Program-made: the position numbers and the translations under genes
Source: Clostridia bacterium
Lineage (GTDB): Bacteria > Bacillota > Clostridia > Monoglobales > Monoglobaceae
NCBI GenBank assembly: GCA_017397725.1
Contig: JAFQIA010000011.1
Location: 1-64,000 of the forward strand
Length of the DNA stretch: 64,000 bases
Reading direction: 5' to 3'
Shown: positions 33,976-43,290 of the stretch, piece after piece
Position numbering within the stretch: the stretch's first letter is position 1
How the letters are laid out: the number at the start of each line of letters is the position of its first letter
The notes under the pieces: generated by a model
Seen by the model: only the letters and a program-made list of their open reading frames with translations
What the model was told of the DNA's origin: nothing
Database searches by the model: none

Positions 33976-35022
33976 ATGGAAACAGAAAGAATGGAGATTC
34001 CTTCAATCCTGCCGAAAAAGTTGTTGGCGTGGTATGATCAGGGGCATCGGGAACTACCTTGGCGGAGTAACCCTACCCCCTATTGGGTTTGGGTGTCTGA
34101 AATTATGCTGCAGCAGACCAGAGTAGAGGCGGTCAAACCTTATTTTGCAAGGTTTATGCAGGAACTTCCCACCATCAAGGATTTGGCGGAGGCAGAGGAA
34201 GATTTGCTGATGAAACTCTGGGAGGGACTTGGCTATTATCGCAGAGTCCGCAATCTGCAGGCAGCAGCCAAAGAAATTATGAAAGAGTTTGGCGGTGAGA
34301 TGCCCAGGAGCTATCCTTTGATTCGGAGCCTTCCGGGGATTGGAGAGTATACTGCAGGGGCGATTGCCTCCATTGCCTTTGGACTGCCAAGACCGGCGGT
34401 GGACGGCAATGTGCTCAGGGTGCTTTCCCGCGTGTGCGAGGATGAGAGAGATATCCTCAAGCAACCTATCAAAAACGATATGACACGGGCGTTGCTTGCG
34501 ATTTACCCCAAGGACCGTGCGGGGGATTTTACCCAAAGCCTGATGGAACTGGGGGCAATGGTCTGTGTTCCCAATGGTGCGCCCAAGTGTGAGGAATGTC
34601 CACTGAATGATCTCTGCCTTGCCCATCTGCGTGGCAGTACCGATATCATCCCTGTCAAGACCGCAAAAAAACCGAGAAAGGTAGAAAAGATGACGGTGTT
34701 TTTGCTAAAGCATCAAGACCAATGGGCGGTGCGCAAACGAGGGGACGAGGGGCTCCTTGCAGGACTTTGGGAGTTTCCCAATCAAAAAGGATTCTTAAAA
34801 GAAGATGAGGCAAAGGCACAGTTAAAGGAATGGGGGATTGAGGCAAGCAAACTAAGCTTTGCGGGGAAAAAGAAGCATATCTTTACCCATATCGAATGGC
34901 AGATGCAGGTTTGCCTTGCAGACTGTGAGAAAGCAGAAAAAACACCCTTCCTCTGGGTAACTGAGGAACAGCTTTCGGGGGAGATTGCGCTGCCGACCGC
35001 CTTTAAGAAAACAATAAAATAA
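33976..35022 (+). CDS. mutY: A/G-specific adenine glycosylase MutY
   Basis: 348 residues. Removes adenine mispaired with 8-oxoguanine. The catalytic domain has ELPWR, SEIMLQQTRVEAV (catalytic Glu), the helix-hairpin-helix LPGIGEYTAGAIASIAFG and VDGNVLRVLSRV (catalytic Asp). A cysteine cluster for [4Fe-4S] follows (CVPNGAPKCEECPLNDLC), then a C-terminal NUDIX-like domain that reads 8-oxoG (GLLAGLWEFPN). ATG 33976 has AAGGGTG upstream. Confidence 0.94.
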   Translation: METERMEIPSILPKKLLAWYDQGHRELPWRSNPTPYWVWVSEIMLQQTRVEAVKPYFARFMQELPTIKDLAEAEEDLLMKLWEGLGYYRRVRNLQAAAKEIMKEFGGEMPRSYPLIRSLPGIGEYTAGAIASIAFGLPRPAVDGNVLRVLSRVCEDERDILKQPIKNDMTRALLAIYPKDRAGDFTQSLMELGAMVCVPNGAPKCEECPLNDLCLAHLRGSTDIIPVKTAKKPRKVEKMTVFLLKHQDQWAVRKRGDEGLLAGLWEFPNQKGFLKEDEAKAQLKEWGIEASKLSFAGKKKHIFTHIEWQMQVCLADCEKAEKTPFLWVTEEQLSGEIALPTAFKKTIK

Positions 35023-35050
35023 AAAAGGTTCTCGTGTGAGAACCTTTTTT
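35021..35050. terminator. Bidirectional terminator, mutY/rpmB
   Basis: AAAAAAGGTTCTC/GAGAACCTTTTTT stem with a GTGT loop between convergent genes. Confidence 0.9.
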
Positions 35051-35075
35051 ATTTCATAAAGCAAATAGTGTAAGA

Positions 35076-35264
35076 CTATACAGCACGGTTAACCTTGCCG
35101 GATCTTAAACATCTGGTACAAGCATACACCTTTTTGGGAGTGCCGTCAACGATTGCCTTAACCCGTCTTACATTGGGTTTCCAAGCTTTATTTGCTCTTC
35201 TGTGAGAGTGAGAAACCTTAATACCAAAGGTAACACCCTTGCCGCAAACTTCGCATTTTGCCAT
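35076..35264 (-). CDS. rpmB: 50S ribosomal protein L28
   Basis: 62 residues from ATG 35264, which has AGGAGGTG upstream. MAKCEVCGKGVTFGIKVSHSHRRANK and CTRCLRSGKV are diagnostic. Two Cys pairs (CEVC, CTRC) indicate the zinc-binding form. It has its own promoter. Confidence 0.97.
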   Translation of the reverse strand: MAKCEVCGKGVTFGIKVSHSHRRANKAWKPNVRRVKAIVDGTPKKVYACTRCLRSGKVNRAV

Positions 35265-35311
35265 ATAGATACACCTCCTAACAGATACGAATACTAAACT
35301 CAACTCGAACT

Positions 35312-35340
35312 ATTATAACAGAATCTTTTTTAGATTGCAA
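35312..35340 (-). promoter_or_regulatory. Promoter of rpmB
   Basis: On the minus strand TTGCAA, 17 bases, a perfect TATAAT, about 45 bases before the start codon. Confidence 0.82.
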
Positions 35341-35363
35341 GGCTTTTTTCAAAATTTTTAAGA

Positions 35364-36104
35364 TTATTTTTCATTTCCTGAGAAATTTTGCACGATAAAG
35401 CGGTTTGCCGCAAGCTCCAGCGTATCATCCAAGGGAGAAAGTTCCGCAAAATCCGGATATTTTTTGGTGAGTGCACGGGTGAGGATGCTGTCACACAACT
35501 CAGGATTTTTTGGCAGCAGCGGTCCGTGGAGGTAGGTGGCAAATACATTCTTATAAAGCACGCCCTCCAAGGCGCTGACTCCGTCATTGCCGTGTCCCGC
35601 AATGACCTTGCCAAGGGGTTGATAATCTCCGATTTGCATTCGTCCGGGATGATTTTCAAAACCGCAGATGGGTTGCTCGGTCCAATCCGACGAGAGCACC
35701 ACATCCCCGATGAAACGTTGTTCCCCTCGCTCAGCGTGGATGTCTAAGATGCCAAGCCCGTCGGTTTGGATATCCCCTGCCCACCAACTGGTGCCAAGGA
35801 GCTCAAATCCGCCGCAAAAACCAAGGAGGACACCACCTTGTTCCACATAATCTTTCAAGGCTTGCTTGTAGGGCATCAAGCGTTCTGCCACCGTCATCTG
35901 CTCCCGATCGGAGCCGCCGCCCAAAAAGACAATATCTACATCATCCAAGGAAAGCTCCTTGCTGTCTTGGGTGACCGTGGTGACGGTTGCCTCGATTCCC
36001 CGCCAAGTAAGGCGCTTGCAGAGTGCGGCAAGGTTGCCCTTGTCCCCGTAAAGATTTAACAAATCAGGAAAGAGATGAAGAATATGAATGGTTTGTTCAG
36101 GCAT
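35364..36104 (-). CDS. gatD: Lipid II isoglutaminyl synthase, glutaminase subunit GatD
   Basis: 246 residues of the CobB/CobQ-type glutamine amidotransferase fold. The nucleophile is Cys in GVLLGFCGGFELLG and the catalytic His is in ATYLHGPLLP. GatD supplies ammonia to MurT, which amidates the D-glutamate of lipid II. ATG 36104 sits behind GGAGGTGAAACCC and overlaps the murT stop, a tight coupling typical of this pair. Confidence 0.94.
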   Translation of the reverse strand: MPEQTIHILHLFPDLLNLYGDKGNLAALCKRLTWRGIEATVTTVTQDSKELSLDDVDIVFLGGGSDREQMTVAERLMPYKQALKDYVEQGGVLLGFCGGFELLGTSWWAGDIQTDGLGILDIHAERGEQRFIGDVVLSSDWTEQPICGFENHPGRMQIGDYQPLGKVIAGHGNDGVSALEGVLYKNVFATYLHGPLLPKNPELCDSILTRALTKKYPDFAELSPLDDTLELAANRFIVQNFSGNEK

Positions 36105-37443
36105 GGGTTTCACCTCCGGCAGCTAAGGATTTTTGCATTTCCAACATCTTGCTTTGGGTAGAGAAGAGAACGCTGTAATTGACCAGAACATAGCAGACCT
36201 CTGCATCGCTGTCTAAACAGAGCTTTAACGCCTCTTCGGTGCTTTGACAGATGTTATCCACCGGAATATCTGCATACTTAAACCGCAGGGACAAATCATC
36301 ACGACGGACGCCGGAGGTGTAGAGGCGGTTCAGGTTTTCGTCCTTGAGCAAATCAAAATCTACATCCCACAGCCAGGAAACATCCTTTCCGTCATTGGCG
36401 GTGGCATTGATGGCAACAATCACATCCTTTTTGCGCTTGTCCAGCATTACGGTCTGGATTGCCTGATTAAAGCCTGCCGGATTCTTTGCCAGATTCAGGA
36501 TAAAGGGTTTGCCCAGATAGAATTCTTCCATTCTGCCGATTTGGGGCTTGTAGTCGCTGAGGATTTGGTTGAAATCCTGTCCCTCAATGCCCATGACTTT
36601 CAGTGCACTATAAACGGCAAGAATGTTATAGATGTTGTAAAACCCGCGGTAATTCACACGAACCGGTGTTGTTTCATTCACCACAAACTCCATAGCACCG
36701 GAAAGATTGATATTGGTTGCGGCAAAATCGATGTTGGGGCGTTGGTTCCCGCAATGGGGGCAGTAGTAATCTCCCAACTGGCTGTAATGAACAAAGTGAT
36801 AGGATTGCTCCTTGCCGCATTTGGCACAGTAACGACCCTCTTTGGTTTCCTCGGTCTGAGGGAGTACCTGCTCCGAAATACCGTAATAAAACGCCTTTCG
36901 CCCCTCGCCAAAGCGGGAGGAGAGGGGGTCATCTCCATTGAGAATCAGGGTCAGATCCGGATGCATGGAGATGGCTTCACGCAAAAGCTCCAACGTGGTG
37001 TCAATCTCTCCATAGCGGTCCAGCTGGTCCCGAAACAGGTTGGTGATTACCATATAGTTGGGGGTCAGGTGGGCAAATACCTTGCGGGCATATGCCTCGT
37101 CGATTTCCAAAACCGCCCAGTCGGCATCTAATTTACCCCACAGGTTACACGCCTGTGCAAAGGCGGTGGCAACCCCGCTGAGCATATTGGCGCCCAGATT
37201 GTTGCAAACCGTCTTGTAGCCCGATTGCTCCAATGCGGTGTTTAGCAGATTGTTGGTGGTGGTTTTTCCGTTGGTGCCGCAGGTAACAATCACACCCTTG
37301 CGGAGCTTTTTGGAAAGTGTCGATATCAAAGCGGGACAAAGCTTGAGTGCAATACTGCCGGGGGTGGAGGAGGATTTTCTTCCAACCAGTATTCCGGCAA
37401 CGCTTGCAAGTTTTGCTGCCCAGATTGCCAATAATGTTCGCAT
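36097..37443 (-). CDS. murT: Lipid II isoglutaminyl synthase, ligase subunit MurT
   Basis: 448 residues, a Mur-ligase relative. The P-loop is VTCGTNGKTTTNNLL, the central domain ITNLFRDQLDRYGE, and the characteristic zinc ribbon of MurT lies in the middle (CAKCGKE, CPHCGN). A C-terminal DUF1727 domain follows. It uses ATP to activate the D-Glu carboxylate of the stem peptide for amidation by GatD. It is the first gene of a two-gene operon with its own promoter. Confidence 0.95.
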   Translation of the reverse strand: MRTLLAIWAAKLASVAGILVGRKSSSTPGSIALKLCPALISTLSKKLRKGVIVTCGTNGKTTTNNLLNTALEQSGYKTVCNNLGANMLSGVATAFAQACNLWGKLDADWAVLEIDEAYARKVFAHLTPNYMVITNLFRDQLDRYGEIDTTLELLREAISMHPDLTLILNGDDPLSSRFGEGRKAFYYGISEQVLPQTEETKEGRYCAKCGKEQSYHFVHYSQLGDYYCPHCGNQRPNIDFAATNINLSGAMEFVVNETTPVRVNYRGFYNIYNILAVYSALKVMGIEGQDFNQILSDYKPQIGRMEEFYLGKPFILNLAKNPAGFNQAIQTVMLDKRKKDVIVAINATANDGKDVSWLWDVDFDLLKDENLNRLYTSGVRRDDLSLRFKYADIPVDNICQSTEEALKLCLDSDAEVCYVLVNYSVLFSTQSKMLEMQKSLAAGGETHA

Positions 37444-37476
37444 AACTGTATCTCCTTTGCAGGTTCTTTTGTGGTT

Positions 37477-37505
37477 ATTATACTGTTTTTCTCCGGAAAA
37501 TACAA
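37477..37505 (-). promoter_or_regulatory. Promoter of murT-gatD
   Basis: On the minus strand TTGTAT, 17 bases, a perfect TATAAT. Confidence 0.75.
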
Positions 37506-37517
37506 GTTAAAAGAATG

Positions 37518-38708
37518 TTAAAAGTCATTCAGGTAGTCTGCAACGCATTCTGCCAGAAGACTGATGCCATATTCTGCCTCGGCAAGACTGTTCCCGCTGG
37601 CACCGGTTTCAATAATCATCGAGGCTTTGCTGGTGTGCCCGTTAAACCGCTCCTTGCGCAGGTTGATATGCCGCATCAGGGTGGGATATTTTTGGTTGAT
37701 GGCATTTTGGAAATGGATGGCGGCTTTCAGATTTTCCCGCCAGTTGGGGTGTTCCAAGCCTTTTTCGTCAGTGCCGACTACAAGCATCAGCTGGGCGGCG
37801 TTCTTGCCACGAATTTGGGTCAGGGGTCTTGCTTTGGTGTCGTCGCTGTATACAATGGAATCCCGATGCACGTCCAGAATCACCTGAATGGAGGGATAGC
37901 GTTTTAAATAATTCTCCATTGCGGTCAGGGAATGGGCGTAAGATCCATTAAAAGAGGGAACATCGTGGAGGGTGGTATCGTGGATGGCGTAAATCCCCTT
38001 TTGGTTCAAAATGTCACAGAGAACCTTGCCCACCCGCACCACATTTTCTTCAATATTCTGACTCCGGTCGCCCGCGGTGATGTCATAAACCTCGCTCCCT
38101 TCGGGGGAATAGCTTTCGGTGGCGTGGGTGTGAATCACCAGAACCTTAGGCCCGTCCAAAGAAAAATCCAGAGAAAGAGGCTGATTGAGCATCCCTTGGA
38201 TGTCGATGCTGTAAGAGGTTTCATTCCCAATCAGGATGCTGCCGGACTTGCTCTTGTCGGGACTCAAATCCACCGATTTGATGGGGGCACGGTTCTCCTC
38301 GGGAATGGTAACCGGAGCGGTTGGCGTGGGTGTTGCTACTTCCTTGGAGGTGGCTTGCTGGCTTATTTGAAACAGAGGGGTGGCTTGTACCTGCTTGGTA
38401 AACGGAAGTTCGGCAGTAAGAATGCTGTGGGAAACCGACGGGTCAAAACCCAGAAAGCGCAGGGCAAGCTTTTTCAAGGAATCTGCTGTTTTTTGCAGGG
38501 CAGTTTGATATCCACCCTTTGCGGCATCGGCAGCAGGGATGGTTTGGCGAATGATATGCTCCGACAGGAAATCGGTATCGGTAAAGCGGGATGGATTTGA
38601 GAAAAGTCCAGCTATAATCAGGGAAAACACTGCCGTCAGCAGCAAAAATCCCAAAAGGCGCTTGATGCACTTTTTCCCGTCAATGATGATTGCTTTATAG
38701 TGTTTCAT
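37518..38708 (-). CDS. spoIIP: Stage II sporulation protein P
   Basis: 396-residue spore protein acting with SpoIID and SpoIIM during engulfment; SpoIIP is an amidase/endopeptidase on peptidoglycan. One N-terminal membrane helix (about 15-35) is followed by a variable linker rich in Thr/Pro. The catalytic domain has VLVIHTHATESY, ILDVHRDS, QLMLVVGTD and MIIETGASGNSLAEA. GGAGG precedes ATG 38708. No neighbouring gpr was found. It lies alone between murT and prmC. Confidence 0.95.
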   Translation of the reverse strand: MKHYKAIIIDGKKCIKRLLGFLLLTAVFSLIIAGLFSNPSRFTDTDFLSEHIIRQTIPAADAAKGGYQTALQKTADSLKKLALRFLGFDPSVSHSILTAELPFTKQVQATPLFQISQQATSKEVATPTPTAPVTIPEENRAPIKSVDLSPDKSKSGSILIGNETSYSIDIQGMLNQPLSLDFSLDGPKVLVIHTHATESYSPEGSEVYDITAGDRSQNIEENVVRVGKVLCDILNQKGIYAIHDTTLHDVPSFNGSYAHSLTAMENYLKRYPSIQVILDVHRDSIVYSDDTKARPLTQIRGKNAAQLMLVVGTDEKGLEHPNWRENLKAAIHFQNAINQKYPTLMRHINLRKERFNGHTSKASMIIETGASGNSLAEAEYGISLLAECVADYLNDF

Positions 38709-38770
38709 AATTCCTCCGGCTTGTCAGGTTGTGATGCTCTATTTTATGCATTTTTTCACCGGAGTAGAAC

Positions 38771-38795
38771 AAAAAAGAACCCGAGACGGGTTCTT
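38771..38795 (-). terminator. Terminator after prmC
   Basis: AAGAACCCG/CGGGTTCTT with an AGA loop; on the minus strand it is followed by a T-run. Confidence 0.82.
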
Positions 38796-39633
38796 ATTCG
38801 TGAAAACCGAAAACCACACGGGGATGACCGGCTAAATCGTGGAGCAAGGTCACATCTTTATATCCGGATTCCTCCATCAAACGGGGGACAGATTCTCCCT
38901 GGTCATAGCCAATTTCAAAGGCGAGCAGTCCGCCTGGGGGCAAGGGTGCATTTGCGATGATGCTACGGTAAAACATCAGACCGTCCTCGCCGCCGTCAAG
39001 AGCAGTCTGGGGTTCAAACAGGTGCACCTCTTTTTGCAGCCCCGCAAGGTCCTTGGTGGGAATATACGGAGGATTGGAAACGATGATATCGGGAGGAGAA
39101 AGATTTGGCATTCCTGTCAAGATATCGTGCTTGATAAAATCGATACGCGCAGAGAGTTCGTAACGCTCGGCGGTGGTTTGGGCGGTGTCTAATGCCCTTT
39201 GGGAAATATCCAATTCGGTCACCGAAAGATTGGGATGGCGATGGGCAAGGGTGATGCCGATACAACCGCTCCCGCAACCAATATCCCAAAGGGACAGGGG
39301 AGAATTGCCGGAGATTCGTTCCGATACCGCCTCCACCAAAAGCTCGGTTTCCGGGCGGGGAATCAGGGTGGCGGGATTGACCGCAAACTCTAAATCCATA
39401 AAGGGACAGACCCCAAGAATATAACGGACAGGCTCTCCCTTGATACGACGGCTTGCAAGCTGCAAAACAGCGGCTACATCTTCATCAGCGAGAGTGTGGT
39501 TTTGAAGCAACAGCTCGGTTTTGGAAAGGTGCAATGCGTGCATAAGAAGAAGTCCTGAATCAGCTTCAGGACTTTCTATCTCGTTGATGAGAAATTCTTC
39601 TTTTAGTTGTTTGCGCAATTCCTGCAAGGTCAT
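38794..39633 (-). CDS. prmC: Release-factor glutamine methyltransferase PrmC
   Basis: 279 residues. Methylates the Gln of the GGQ motif in release factors. The N-terminal helical domain is followed by the SAM-binding WDIGCGSGCIGITLA and the catalytic VSNPPYI. ATG 39633 follows AGAGGTGATCCC. In many Firmicutes the gene sits next to prfA; here prfA is absent and prmC follows a DUF1385 gene, another recurrent clostridial neighbour. Confidence 0.95.
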   Translation of the reverse strand: MTLQELRKQLKEEFLINEIESPEADSGLLLMHALHLSKTELLLQNHTLADEDVAAVLQLASRRIKGEPVRYILGVCPFMDLEFAVNPATLIPRPETELLVEAVSERISGNSPLSLWDIGCGSGCIGITLAHRHPNLSVTELDISQRALDTAQTTAERYELSARIDFIKHDILTGMPNLSPPDIIVSNPPYIPTKDLAGLQKEVHLFEPQTALDGGEDGLMFYRSIIANAPLPPGGLLAFEIGYDQGESVPRLMEESGYKDVTLLHDLAGHPRVVFGFHE

Positions 39634-39645
39634 TGGGATCACCTC

Positions 39646-40662
39646 TTACCAACGGTCATCGTCTTTGTTTTCAGGAAGCACCGCAGTCAATGCGGTGATG
39701 GCAACCTCAATCATCGAATCCTCCGGCTCTTTGGTGGTGATTCTCTGGAACCACATACCCGGTGCACTGATGATGCGGGTGAGCAGATTGTCGTGCCGGC
39801 CGGCAAACTTGATGATTTCATAAGAAACACCGGCAACTACCGGAAGCAGCAGCAACCGGAGCAGCATTCTGGTAATAGGCCACGGGATTGCCACCAAGAA
39901 AGGTCCGATCACCGGAATGGCGGCAAAGGTTTCTGCATCCCAAGGAATGATGGAGAATACCAGAATACTAATCACCATCACAATCAGCAGAAAACTGGTT
40001 CCGCATCTGGGATGGAAACGGGATTGGGTGCGGACATTCTCTACGGTTAGCGGAAGTCCCGCCTCATAACAGAAGATGGACTTGTGTTCTGCACCGTGGT
40101 ACATAAACACCCGCTTGATGTCCTTCATTTGAGAAACAAGGGTCAGGTAGCAGATAAAGATGACAATCCGCACTGCTCCCTCAATCAAGGTCAAAAGCAT
40201 ATGGCTTTCCACTACGCTCCGCAAAAATCCGGTCAAAAAGGTGGGGAGAAGAATAAAAAGTCCCACACTAAAAAGCAAAGAAAGAATGACCGAGGCATAA
40301 AGAACCACATTCAGCATCTTCTCAGAGCCCAGCTTTTTCTCCAGCCACGCCTCAAAGGGGGATGGTTCTTGTTCTACCGGATTGCCCTCCTCGTCCAAAT
40401 CGTAGAACTGGGCGGAGAACATCAAGGACTTGACCCCTACAATCATGGAGTCAAAAAAGTTCACACAGCCGCGAACAATAGGAAGCTTGACAAACTTTCC
40501 TTTGCGGATTTTCCCCAAGGCTTGCTCCTCGGTAATGATTTCGCCGTCCGGCTTGCGGACTGCGGTGGCGATTTGATGGGGACCCCGCATCATGACGCCT
40601 TCTATGACAGCTTGTCCGCCAATGGAGGTGCGGTGACAAGCGTTGCTTTTTTCATTTGGCAT
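39646..40662 (-). CDS. DUF1385 membrane protein (YqhQ-like)
   Basis: 338 residues from ATG 40662 (GCAGGTG upstream). Family segments: TSIGGQAVIEGVMMRGPHQIATAVRKPDG, VSQMKDIKRVFMYHGAEHK and HPRCGTSFL. About five membrane helices lie in the middle and C-terminal parts. The function of YqhQ is not established. It lies 12 bases upstream of prmC in the operon that begins with the NusG domain II gene. Confidence 0.9.
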   Translation of the reverse strand: MPNEKSNACHRTSIGGQAVIEGVMMRGPHQIATAVRKPDGEIITEEQALGKIRKGKFVKLPIVRGCVNFFDSMIVGVKSLMFSAQFYDLDEEGNPVEQEPSPFEAWLEKKLGSEKMLNVVLYASVILSLLFSVGLFILLPTFLTGFLRSVVESHMLLTLIEGAVRIVIFICYLTLVSQMKDIKRVFMYHGAEHKSIFCYEAGLPLTVENVRTQSRFHPRCGTSFLLIVMVISILVFSIIPWDAETFAAIPVIGPFLVAIPWPITRMLLRLLLLPVVAGVSYEIIKFAGRHDNLLTRIISAPGMWFQRITTKEPEDSMIEVAITALTAVLPENKDDDRW

Positions 40663-40721
40663 AAAAACACCTGCTTTCTTAAAATTCAGTATAGCATAGA
40701 CACCCCGATTTTTCAAGGTCT

Positions 40722-41228
40722 TTATAAAAGCCTGCGCATCTGACTTCCTGCGTGTTTATCAAAAAGATGGATTGCATATCCGGTGAAAAGTCCGGTTAAA
40801 ACCCCTGCAATTAAGAGAAAGGGAAGATACCAAAGGAGCGATGCCGCCTTGGTAATCAGGATTGCAAGGGATAACTGCATCAGGTTGTGGACGATTGCCC
40901 CCACCGCGCTGACTGCCCAGATATAGGGAACTTTGAGCGGATAAAGGAGTAATAGCTCAACGCCAAGACAAGCAATGCCTCCGAAAAGGCTGTAAAGGAG
41001 GGTGGAAGGGTTTCCAATCAAAAAACCACCCAACAAAATTCTTGCCAGAAGGATAAAAACTGCCTCTAAAGGGGAGAGATAAAGCAGGGCGAACAGGGTG
41101 ATCAAGTTGGAAAGCCCCAGCTTGATGCCGGGGATTGGAAGGAGCGGAGGCAGTTGTGCCTCCAACACAAAGATGCTTAAAGCGGCAGCGGTAAGGACGC
41201 CGCAAAGGGTGAGACGTTTGGGGGTCAT
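40722..41228 (-). CDS. Gx transporter family protein
   Basis: 168-residue membrane protein with about five helices, matching the Gx/heptaprenyl-diphosphate-synthase-component-I-like family (QLPPLLPIPGIKLGLSNLI, ARILLGGFLIGNPSTLLYSLFGG). It is generally predicted to be an ECF-type substrate-binding membrane protein of unknown substrate. It is found next to NusG domain II genes in many clostridia, as here. Confidence 0.85.
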   Translation of the reverse strand: MTPKRLTLCGVLTAAALSIFVLEAQLPPLLPIPGIKLGLSNLITLFALLYLSPLEAVFILLARILLGGFLIGNPSTLLYSLFGGIACLGVELLLLYPLKVPYIWAVSAVGAIVHNLMQLSLAILITKAASLLWYLPFLLIAGVLTGLFTGYAIHLFDKHAGSQMRRLL

Positions 41229-41242
41229 AACACACCTGCTTT

Positions 41243-41608
41243 CTATCGGCTGATGGTATCGGGATGGGATTTTTTTGGGACTTTTAATTCAATGACAACT
41301 TTGTTTGGCAGGCAAACAATGGGATAGATGCCATTCTGGATTTTCCCTTGCTTGACACAAAGCTTGTCGGGGCAGTTTGCCGACTGCATTGTAACCCCGT
41401 CCGGTTCGATAAGGATGATATTTTCCTTCCCGTCCTTGTTTAGGCGGATTTCTTGGTGTTCCTTTAAGTCGATGGTTCGAACCAAGGTGCCGTCCTGATA
41501 AATTTCGGCAACCATACCGGCGGATTTGAATGAAAAAAGAAAGAACAAAGCAAGGATGCCGGCAAGGAGAATCCCGCCAAGAAGAATGAGCCAATGTCTT
41601 GCTTTCAT
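41243..41608 (-). CDS. NusG domain II protein
   Basis: 121 residues from ATG 41608, with AAAGGCGGTG upstream. One N-terminal membrane helix (about 6-27) and a beta-rich NusG domain II fold with a conserved Cys pair (ANCPDKLCVKQG) near the centre. It is exported or extracytoplasmic and not a transcription factor despite the name. First gene of the NusGII-Gx-DUF1385-prmC operon. Confidence 0.87.
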   Translation of the reverse strand: MKARHWLILLGGILLAGILALFFLFSFKSAGMVAEIYQDGTLVRTIDLKEHQEIRLNKDGKENIILIEPDGVTMQSANCPDKLCVKQGKIQNGIYPIVCLPNKVVIELKVPKKSHPDTISR

Positions 41609-41688
41609 TACGTCACCGCCTTTCGCAAAATTGTAAAAATGAACAAAAATTTTTACGGTTTTCTGCCCGAAAATGCTCATCTTACTGA

Positions 41689-41717
41689 ATCATAACGATT
41701 TTTCGGTTTTTTGTCAA
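41689..41717 (-). promoter_or_regulatory. Promoter of the NusGII-Gx-DUF1385-prmC operon
   Basis: On the minus strand a perfect TTGACA, 17 bases, TATGAT. Confidence 0.85.
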
Positions 41718-41734
41718 GTTTTTGGCAGAAACGC

Positions 41735-41763
41735 TTGTTTTTTTTCTTTCGTTTGTGTATAAT
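41735..41763 (+). promoter_or_regulatory. Promoter of pncB
   Basis: TTGTTT, 17 bases, a perfect TATAAT. A 15-bp inverted repeat (TCATTC-TGA-GAATGA, 41779-41793) lies just after the expected start and could be an operator. Confidence 0.7.
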
Positions 41764-41811
41764 GAACTTGTCAACAAATCATTCTGAGAATGAAAAGAGG
41801 GACTTGTCTGT

Positions 41812-43245
41812 ATGAACTATACAATGCTTACGGATTTTTATGAAATAACCATGGCAAACGGGTACCTGAAAGAGGGTATGCGGGACAAGATTGCCTATTT
41901 TGATATGTACTTTCGTCAGGCACCTGACGGAGCGGGTGTTGCCGTGATGGCAGGTGTGGAACAACTGATTGATTATTTGAAAAACCTGAAGTTTACAGAG
42001 GAAGATATTGCCTTTCTTCGGGAAAAACAGCTTTTCGATGAAGATTTTTTGGATTATCTCAGAGATTTCAAGTTCACCTGTGATGTCTGGGCAATCCCTG
42101 AAGGGACGCCTATTTTCCCCAATGAGCCGCTTGTGACGGTCAGAGGACCGCTGATTCAAGCACAGTTTGTGGAAACTATGATTCTCCTTACCGTGAATCA
42201 TCAAAGCCTGATTGCCACCAAGAGCAATCGTATCGTCCGCGCGGCGGGGGAAATTCCGGTGATGGAATTTGGTTCCCGCAGAGCGCAAGGCTATGACGGT
42301 GCCATCTATGGCGCAAGGGCGGCATACATCGGCGGCGTGGTGGGCACTGCGTGTACCATCTCTGATTTGATGTTTTCCGTTCCGGCGCTTGGAACCATGG
42401 CGCACAGCTGGGTGCAGGCATTTGACAGTGAATATGAGGCATTTAAGGCTTATGCCGAGGCGTATCCTACCAACTGTACCTTGTTGATTGACACTTACAA
42501 TGTATTAAAGAGCGGTCTGCCCAATGCCATTAGGGTTTTTGATGAGGTGTTAAAGCCTTTGGGTATCACCAACTGCGGCATCCGGATTGATAGCGGCGAC
42601 ATCACCTATCTTACAAAAAAGTGTCGCAAGATTCTGGATGAGGCAGGCTGGGAAACTGCCAAGATTGTGGTTTCCAATTCTCTGGATGAATATATCATTC
42701 GGGATATTCTGCAGCAGGGTGCAAAGATTGATTCCTTTGGCGTGGGTGAGCGCTTGATTACCTCCAAATCCGAGCCGGTATTTGGTGGAGTATACAAGCT
42801 GGTTGCGGTTGAAGATGAGGGCGTGATTCTGCCCAAAATCAAAATCAGCGAGAATGTCATCAAGATTACTACTCCTTATTTCAAAAAGGTGTACCGCCGG
42901 TATTCCAAGGAAACAGGTATGGCGATTGCCGATGTGCTTACCACCTTTGATGAAACCATTGACGCGGACAAGCCCTATGAAATTTTTGACCCGCAGCATA
43001 CCTGGAAACGGAAAACCATTACCAATTTTGAGGCAAAGGAATTGCAGGTGCCGATTTTCAAGAATGGGGAATGTGTGTATCAATCACCCTCTCTCAAAGA
43101 GATTCGGGAATATTGCAAAGAGAGCCTCAGCACCATCTGGGATGAGGTCAAGCGTTTTGAAAATCCTCACACATATTATGTGGATTTATCTCCCAAGCTT
43201 TGGGATATTCGCTATCGACTGCTCTCGGAGCATCATGAAGCATAA
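41812..43245 (+). CDS. pncB: Nicotinate phosphoribosyltransferase
   Basis: 477-residue enzyme converting nicotinate and PRPP to nicotinate mononucleotide in NAD salvage. Family segments: MLTDFYEITMANGYL, EFGSRRAQGYDGAIYGARAAYIGG, and LLIDTYNVLKSG, plus GIRIDSGDITYL and FGVGERLITSKSEPVFGGVYKL near the PRPP site. Followed 45 bases later by a PRPP synthetase, so the PRPP donor and a PRPP consumer are adjacent. Confidence 0.95.
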   Translation: MNYTMLTDFYEITMANGYLKEGMRDKIAYFDMYFRQAPDGAGVAVMAGVEQLIDYLKNLKFTEEDIAFLREKQLFDEDFLDYLRDFKFTCDVWAIPEGTPIFPNEPLVTVRGPLIQAQFVETMILLTVNHQSLIATKSNRIVRAAGEIPVMEFGSRRAQGYDGAIYGARAAYIGGVVGTACTISDLMFSVPALGTMAHSWVQAFDSEYEAFKAYAEAYPTNCTLLIDTYNVLKSGLPNAIRVFDEVLKPLGITNCGIRIDSGDITYLTKKCRKILDEAGWETAKIVVSNSLDEYIIRDILQQGAKIDSFGVGERLITSKSEPVFGGVYKLVAVEDEGVILPKIKISENVIKITTPYFKKVYRRYSKETGMAIADVLTTFDETIDADKPYEIFDPQHTWKRKTITNFEAKELQVPIFKNGECVYQSPSLKEIREYCKESLSTIWDEVKRFENPHTYYVDLSPKLWDIRYRLLSEHHEA

Positions 43246-43290
43246 ATAACCGCCCTTGGCGGATGAAATAAAGAAAGGATTGATGGAAGT

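Noticed and set aside
41779-41793. Fur/PerR-type box after the pncB promoter
   Set aside because: The inverted repeat does not match the TGATAAT-type arms; kept only as an unnamed possible operator.
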